From an uncultured Aquabacterium sp. (GTDB lineage Bacteria > Pseudomonadota > Gammaproteobacteria > Burkholderiales > Burkholderiaceae_C), in contig NZ_CAJYGK010000095.1 of the NCBI RefSeq assembly GCF_913773725.1, forward strand, positions 1-37,316: DNA of 37,316 bases, in the 5' to 3' direction. Made by a program: the position numbers and the translations under genes. The first letter of the stretch is position 1, and each line of letters starts with the position of its first letter. Below the pieces are notes generated by a model. It was not told the DNA's origin and searched no databases. It worked only from the letters and a program-made list of their open reading frames with translations. Of the stretch, positions 34,036-37,316 are shown piece after piece.

Positions 34036-34848
34036 ATGTCCCGACTGTTTCAACGCGCCGCGGCGCTCGCGGCGTTGTCCTGCCTGTCTCAATGGGCGGC
34101 GTCCGCCACCCATGATGGCACCGGCTTTACGCTGACCTACGACCCGGACGGCGCCCTCTACACGCACGAGGTCGAGAGCTTCGGCAGCGTGTCGACCGAA
34201 GTCCTGCCTCAGGACCAGGTGAGCTACTCGCCTTCGGCTGCGGGCCTCTCCGTCAACTTCCTCCATGGCCTGGGCGTGTGGGCCTCGTCCTACACCAGCT
34301 TTACCCCGCAGATGCTCGCGGGTACGTTCGCGCTGCCGCTGAGTCTGGAAGCCGCGCCTGGCTATCACCTGACGGGCTACAGCGTGACCATCGAAGGTTC
34401 CTACAGCATCGAATCCCCTGGGTTCGTGAATGTCGATGGGATCTTCAGCGCGTCGGACTCGGGTCTGGGGCCGTTCATGGCGAGCAGCGGCGTGATTCCC
34501 TTCGGGGGTGGGTCGCTCCCTCTGTCTGGCAGTTTTGTCGCGTATGCCGACATCTCCTATGTCGAGGTGCTGGTCGGCTACGAGGACAAGATCGTCGGAT
34601 ACGAAGAGGTGCTGGATTACTGTGACGAGATCCAGTGCTACTACCGGCAGGAGCCCATCATCGAGCAGGTTCCTGTCTACGACCTGCAGACGGATCTGGG
34701 AGAGGCCTCCCTGGTCATCGACCGGATCACCATCACGGCCCATGTTGAAGCCGTTCCCGAGCCTGGATCAATGGCCCTGGCCTTCGGGGGCATGATGCTG
34801 ATGGGAGCGTTCGCTCGCCGTCGGCGCGAGGGTGCAGAGCAGGCATGA
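34036..34848 (+). CDS. PEP-CTERM sorted secreted protein
   Basis: The product is 270 residues. A signal peptide covers 1-24 (ALAALSCLSQWAASA). The C-terminus carries the sorting signal VPEPGS (about 240-245), a hydrophobic helix (MALAFGGMMLMGAFA) and the basic tail RRRR-like, here ARRRREG. Such proteins are cleaved by an exosortase (EpsH/XrtA) and exported in exopolysaccharide-making bacteria. The body is beta-rich and unlike any family I know. Near residues 176-215 it holds the near-repeat VGYEDK-IVGYEEV followed by YCDEIQCYY, with two nearby cysteines. AGGAG precedes the ATG. It is a lone gene between nagZ and the convergent rne. Confidence 0.85.
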   Translation: MSRLFQRAAALAALSCLSQWAASATHDGTGFTLTYDPDGALYTHEVESFGSVSTEVLPQDQVSYSPSAAGLSVNFLHGLGVWASSYTSFTPQMLAGTFALPLSLEAAPGYHLTGYSVTIEGSYSIESPGFVNVDGIFSASDSGLGPFMASSGVIPFGGGSLPLSGSFVAYADISYVEVLVGYEDKIVGYEEVLDYCDEIQCYYRQEPIIEQVPVYDLQTDLGEASLVIDRITITAHVEAVPEPGSMALAFGGMMLMGAFARRRREGAEQA

Positions 34849-34873
34849 AAAAAGCCGGGCAAAGGCCCGGCTT
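34848..34873. terminator. Terminator between PEP-CTERM gene and rne
   Basis: AAGCCGGGC (34852-34860) pairs with GCCCGGCTT (34865-34873) around a 4-nt loop. On the minus strand it is followed by a T-run (A at 34848-34853), so it mainly serves rne. It can also act on the plus strand, where the tract is poorer. Confidence 0.75.
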
Positions 34874-34916
34874 GCTGTTCCTGAGCCGGCCGCAATGCGC
34901 CCGGCTCACACCTCCA

Positions 34917-37316
34917 TCAGGACGAGGCCGTTTCGAACGGCAGGGTCACCTGGTTCAGGTCCTTGCGGGTCTCCACCAGAATCAGCGGGCCCTCATCGAG
35001 CACCACAGCCGGCTTGCGCTCGCGCGGGACGCGCACGGGCTTGGGCTCCGCAGCGATCGCTTCCTGAACGGCTCGCACCTTGTCGGCGTCCGAGTTCACC
35101 CACTCCAGGCCGGCCGCCTGGGCGATGGCCTGCAGATCCGTCATCGGCAGCACATAGGGCTCGGCGACCGGCGCAGCGGCCACCATCTCGACGGCCTCGA
35201 CCGGCGGCAATTCGCCACCCGTCACGGATTCGGCCGCGATGGCGTCGGCTGTGGTGTTGACCGGCTCAGCCGCCGCAGTCACCTGCGGGGCAGGGCTTTC
35301 GGCGGCCGACGCGACGTCTGCCACATCGGCATGGGTGTCGGCCTGTACGGTCTCATCCCGCTCGGGGCGGCGCTCGCGGCGAGGACGGTCACCTCGTCCA
35401 CGGCGGCCGCGCTGGCCTTCATCGCCTTGCTCCGCTTCAGCAGACGGCACGGCCTCTGCGTCGGCTGCTTGTCCGTCGACCTGGGCGGCCGAATCAGCCA
35501 GCGTTCCTTCAGCAGGTTGCTGCGTCAGGGCGCCTTCTTCGCGCTCCCCGCGACCACGGCCACCGCGGCGGCGGCGGCGGCCACCCTCGCGTTCCCCCTC
35601 CACCGGTGCGGCGAGGTTCAGTGTGTCGAGTGCAGCGCCCTGGTCGGCCGCGGCCTGACCGATGGCAGCGGCTTCGGCAGCGATCGCTTCCCGGTTGATC
35701 GCCACGCGTTCACCCTGGCGCTCACCGCCACGTCCGCCGCGACCACGGCGACCTTCCTGACGGCCGCCTTCGGCCTGACCGGCCTCGACGGCGCCGTCCA
35801 CCGGCGCGCGTTCGTCACGGCGGCCCTGGCGACCCTGGCGGTTCTCATTGCGCTCACGGCGCTCGCCACCGGCCGCCGACTGGCGATCGCCGCGGCGGCC
35901 CTGGCCATCACGGCGGCCATCCTTGCGGCCATCGCGGTTGCCAGTCTTGGCTTCCTTGGCGTCGGGCGCGGCTGCAGGCGCCACGGTGGTGGAGGTGGCA
36001 GGCGCCGGTGCGGGCGCAGGGGCGCCGAACAGGCGCTTGATCCAGCCGAAGAAGCCACCCGACGCAGGCGCCGGGGCGATCACCGGGGGCGGCAGCACCG
36101 CGGCGGGCGCAGGAGCGGCCACCTCGGGCTCCGGCTTCGGCGGGGCGACGGGCGCTGGCTGATCCGGGAGGACACCCTTGATCACGGGCTCCTGCTTGGG
36201 CTTGGCCTTCTCGCGGCGGGTGATGCCCACCTCGTCGTCCGGCTCCTCGACCATCGAGTAGCTGGCCTGCAGGTTTTCCAGACGCGGGTCGTCGTGGCGC
36301 AGGCGTTCCAGCTTGTAGTTCGGGGTCTCGAGGTGCTTGTTGGGCACCAGCAGCACGGTGACGCGCTGCTTGAGCTCGATCTTGGTGATCTCGGTGCGCT
36401 TTTCGTTCAGCAGGAAGGAGGTCACTTCCACCGGCACCTGAACGTGCACGGCGGCGGTGTTGTCCTTCATGGACTCTTCCTGAATGATGCGCAGGATCTG
36501 CAGCGCCGACGATTCGGTGTCGCGGATGTGGCCGGTGCCGTTGCAGCGCGGGCAGGTGATGTGGCTGCCTTCGCTCAGGGCCGGGCGCAGGCGTTGACGC
36601 GACATCTCCAGCAGGCCGAACTTCGAGATGGAGCTGAACTGCACGCGGGCGCGGTCGGTGCGCAGGGCGTCACGCAGACGCTGCTCGACCTCGCGGCGGT
36701 TCTTGCTGTCCTCCATGTCGATGAAGTCCATGACGATCAGGCCGCCCAGGTCGCGCAGGCGCATCTGGCGGGCAATTTCGTCGGCCGCTTCCAGGTTGGT
36801 GCGGAAGGCGGTTTCCTCGATGTCGCCGCCGCGGGTGGCGCGCGCCGAGTTCACGTCCACGGCCACCAGGGCTTCGGTGTGGTCGATCACGATGGCGCCG
36901 CCGGAGGGCAGGTTCACCGTGCGGCTGAAGGCCGTCTCGATCTGGTGCTCGATCTGGAAGCGCGAGAACAGGGCCGCGTCGTCGCGGTAACGCTTCACGC
37001 GATTCGCCTGGTCGGGCATCACGTGCAGCATGAACTGGTTGGCCTGCTCGTAGATGTCGTCCGTGTCGATCAGGATCTCGCCGATGTCGGACGTGAAGTA
37101 ATCGCGGATGGCGCGGATGACCAGCGACGACTCCTGATAGATCAGGTAGGCACCCTTGCCAGCCTGGGCGGCTTCATCGATGGCTGACCACAGCTTGAGC
37201 ATGTAGTTGAGGTCCCACTGCAGCTCGGCAGCGGTGCGGCCGATGCCAGCGGTGCGGGCGATCAGGCTCATGCCCTTCGGGTACTCGAGCTGGTCCATCG
37301 CCTCCTTGAGCTCTTC
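34917..37316 (-). CDS. rne: Ribonuclease E (N-terminus beyond the window)
   Basis: 799 residues are visible and the frame is open at the right edge, so the S1 domain start is missing. RNase E is the central endonuclease of mRNA decay and rRNA/tRNA processing. The DNase-I-like catalytic domain has both metal-binding Asp motifs, VAVDVNSARATRGGDIEETA and LGGLIVMDFIDMEDSKNR. The Zn-link CPRCNGTG is present, so it is a tetramer-forming enzyme. The C-terminal half is disordered and rich in Pro, Ala, Arg, Glu and Gly, with Arg-rich blocks likely to bind RNA. Within it lies the amphipathic segment GGFFGWIKRLFG (36024-36062), a possible membrane-binding helix. A terminator follows at 34848-34873. Confidence 0.97.
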   Translation of the reverse strand, partial: EELKEAMDQLEYPKGMSLIARTAGIGRTAAELQWDLNYMLKLWSAIDEAAQAGKGAYLIYQESSLVIRAIRDYFTSDIGEILIDTDDIYEQANQFMLHVMPDQANRVKRYRDDAALFSRFQIEHQIETAFSRTVNLPSGGAIVIDHTEALVAVDVNSARATRGGDIEETAFRTNLEAADEIARQMRLRDLGGLIVMDFIDMEDSKNRREVEQRLRDALRTDRARVQFSSISKFGLLEMSRQRLRPALSEGSHITCPRCNGTGHIRDTESSALQILRIIQEESMKDNTAAVHVQVPVEVTSFLLNEKRTEITKIELKQRVTVLLVPNKHLETPNYKLERLRHDDPRLENLQASYSMVEEPDDEVGITRREKAKPKQEPVIKGVLPDQPAPVAPPKPEPEVAAPAPAAVLPPPVIAPAPASGGFFGWIKRLFGAPAPAPAPATSTTVAPAAAPDAKEAKTGNRDGRKDGRRDGQGRRGDRQSAAGGERRERNENRQGRQGRRDERAPVDGAVEAGQAEGGRQEGRRGRGGRGGERQGERVAINREAIAAEAAAIGQAAADQGAALDTLNLAAPVEGEREGGRRRRRGGRGRGEREEGALTQQPAEGTLADSAAQVDGQAADAEAVPSAEAEQGDEGQRGRRGRGDRPRRERRPERDETVQADTHADVADVASAAESPAPQVTAAAEPVNTTADAIAAESVTGGELPPVEAVEMVAAAPVAEPYVLPMTDLQAIAQAAGLEWVNSDADKVRAVQEAIAAEPKPVRVPRERKPAVVLDEGPLILVETRKDLNQVTLPFETASS

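Noticed and set aside
34845..37187. 780-codon open frame antisense to rne
   Set aside because: It mirrors the real RNase E frame, has low-complexity composition without domains, and reflects GC-rich third-position bias. RNase E motifs on the other strand are decisive.
1..37316. CRISPR array, tRNA/rRNA gene, insertion sequence or prophage
   Set aside because: No regularly spaced repeats, no tRNA-like cloverleaf or CCA end, no transposase or integrase motif, and no long terminal inverted repeats were seen.

Overview
This is a GC-rich, densely coded stretch of a betaproteobacterial chromosome. It most likely comes from Burkholderiales, in the Leptothrix/Rubrivivax/Aquabacterium/Ideonella neighbourhood. 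Three things point there: the order rpmF-plsX-fabH-fabD-fabG-acpP-fabF-(YgfX-like)-rpoE-rseA-mucD-lepA-lepB-DUF4845-rnc-era-recO-pdxJ-acpS-nagZ, a PEP-CTERM protein typical of exopolysaccharide-making betaproteobacteria, and protein sequences that read as betaproteobacterial. The placement is inferred from gene order and motifs, not from a database search. I see no insertion sequence, prophage, CRISPR array, rRNA or tRNA.

Layout. At 1-1478 lies the 3' end of an FtsX/YbbP-type ABC permease gene. It converges on a minus-strand chemotaxis pair: a methyl-accepting chemotaxis protein followed by cheW, with a good sigma-28 promoter at 3900-3926. A clear terminator separates the pair from ychF, which itself lies downstream of a membrane-bound hybrid histidine kinase. 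A divergent plus-strand pair encodes a UbiH/COQ6-type flavin monooxygenase and a DsbC-type periplasmic disulfide isomerase. On the minus strand follow maf, an RsmI-like methyltransferase, a DUF3429 membrane protein, an M61 PDZ peptidase and a DUF3108 protein; the last three are nearly touching or overlapping.

From about 14.37 kb to 33.9 kb every gene is on the plus strand. yceD and rpmF lead into the fatty-acid synthesis cluster, from acyl-ACP phosphate synthesis through initiation, malonyl transfer, reduction, carrier and elongation. The envelope-stress cluster follows: a YgfX-like protein coupled to rpoE, then rseA and mucD, with no rseB between them. Next come lepA (EF4), signal peptidase lepB, DUF4845, rnc, era and recO, then a tightly overlapping run pdxJ-acpS-nagZ. 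acpS encodes the enzyme that activates the acpP product made about 12.6 kb upstream. A PEP-CTERM protein and the convergent gene for RNase E (running off the right edge) end the window.

No new multi-gene defence or metabolic system is evident. The most interesting signals are in control regions. Hairpin-plus-T-tract structures abut the start codons of both lepA and rnc. The lepA leader also holds a possible 25-codon upstream ORF whose stop overlaps the lepA start, two inverted DnaA-box-like sites, and nested inverted repeats. The mcp gene has a near-consensus sigma-28 promoter, the rpmF promoter carries a perfect palindrome in its spacer, and a 10-bp-period direct repeat lies ahead of mucD. 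The sigma-E module lacks rseB, has an N-terminally extended RpoE, and carries a nine-G tract near the end of rseA.
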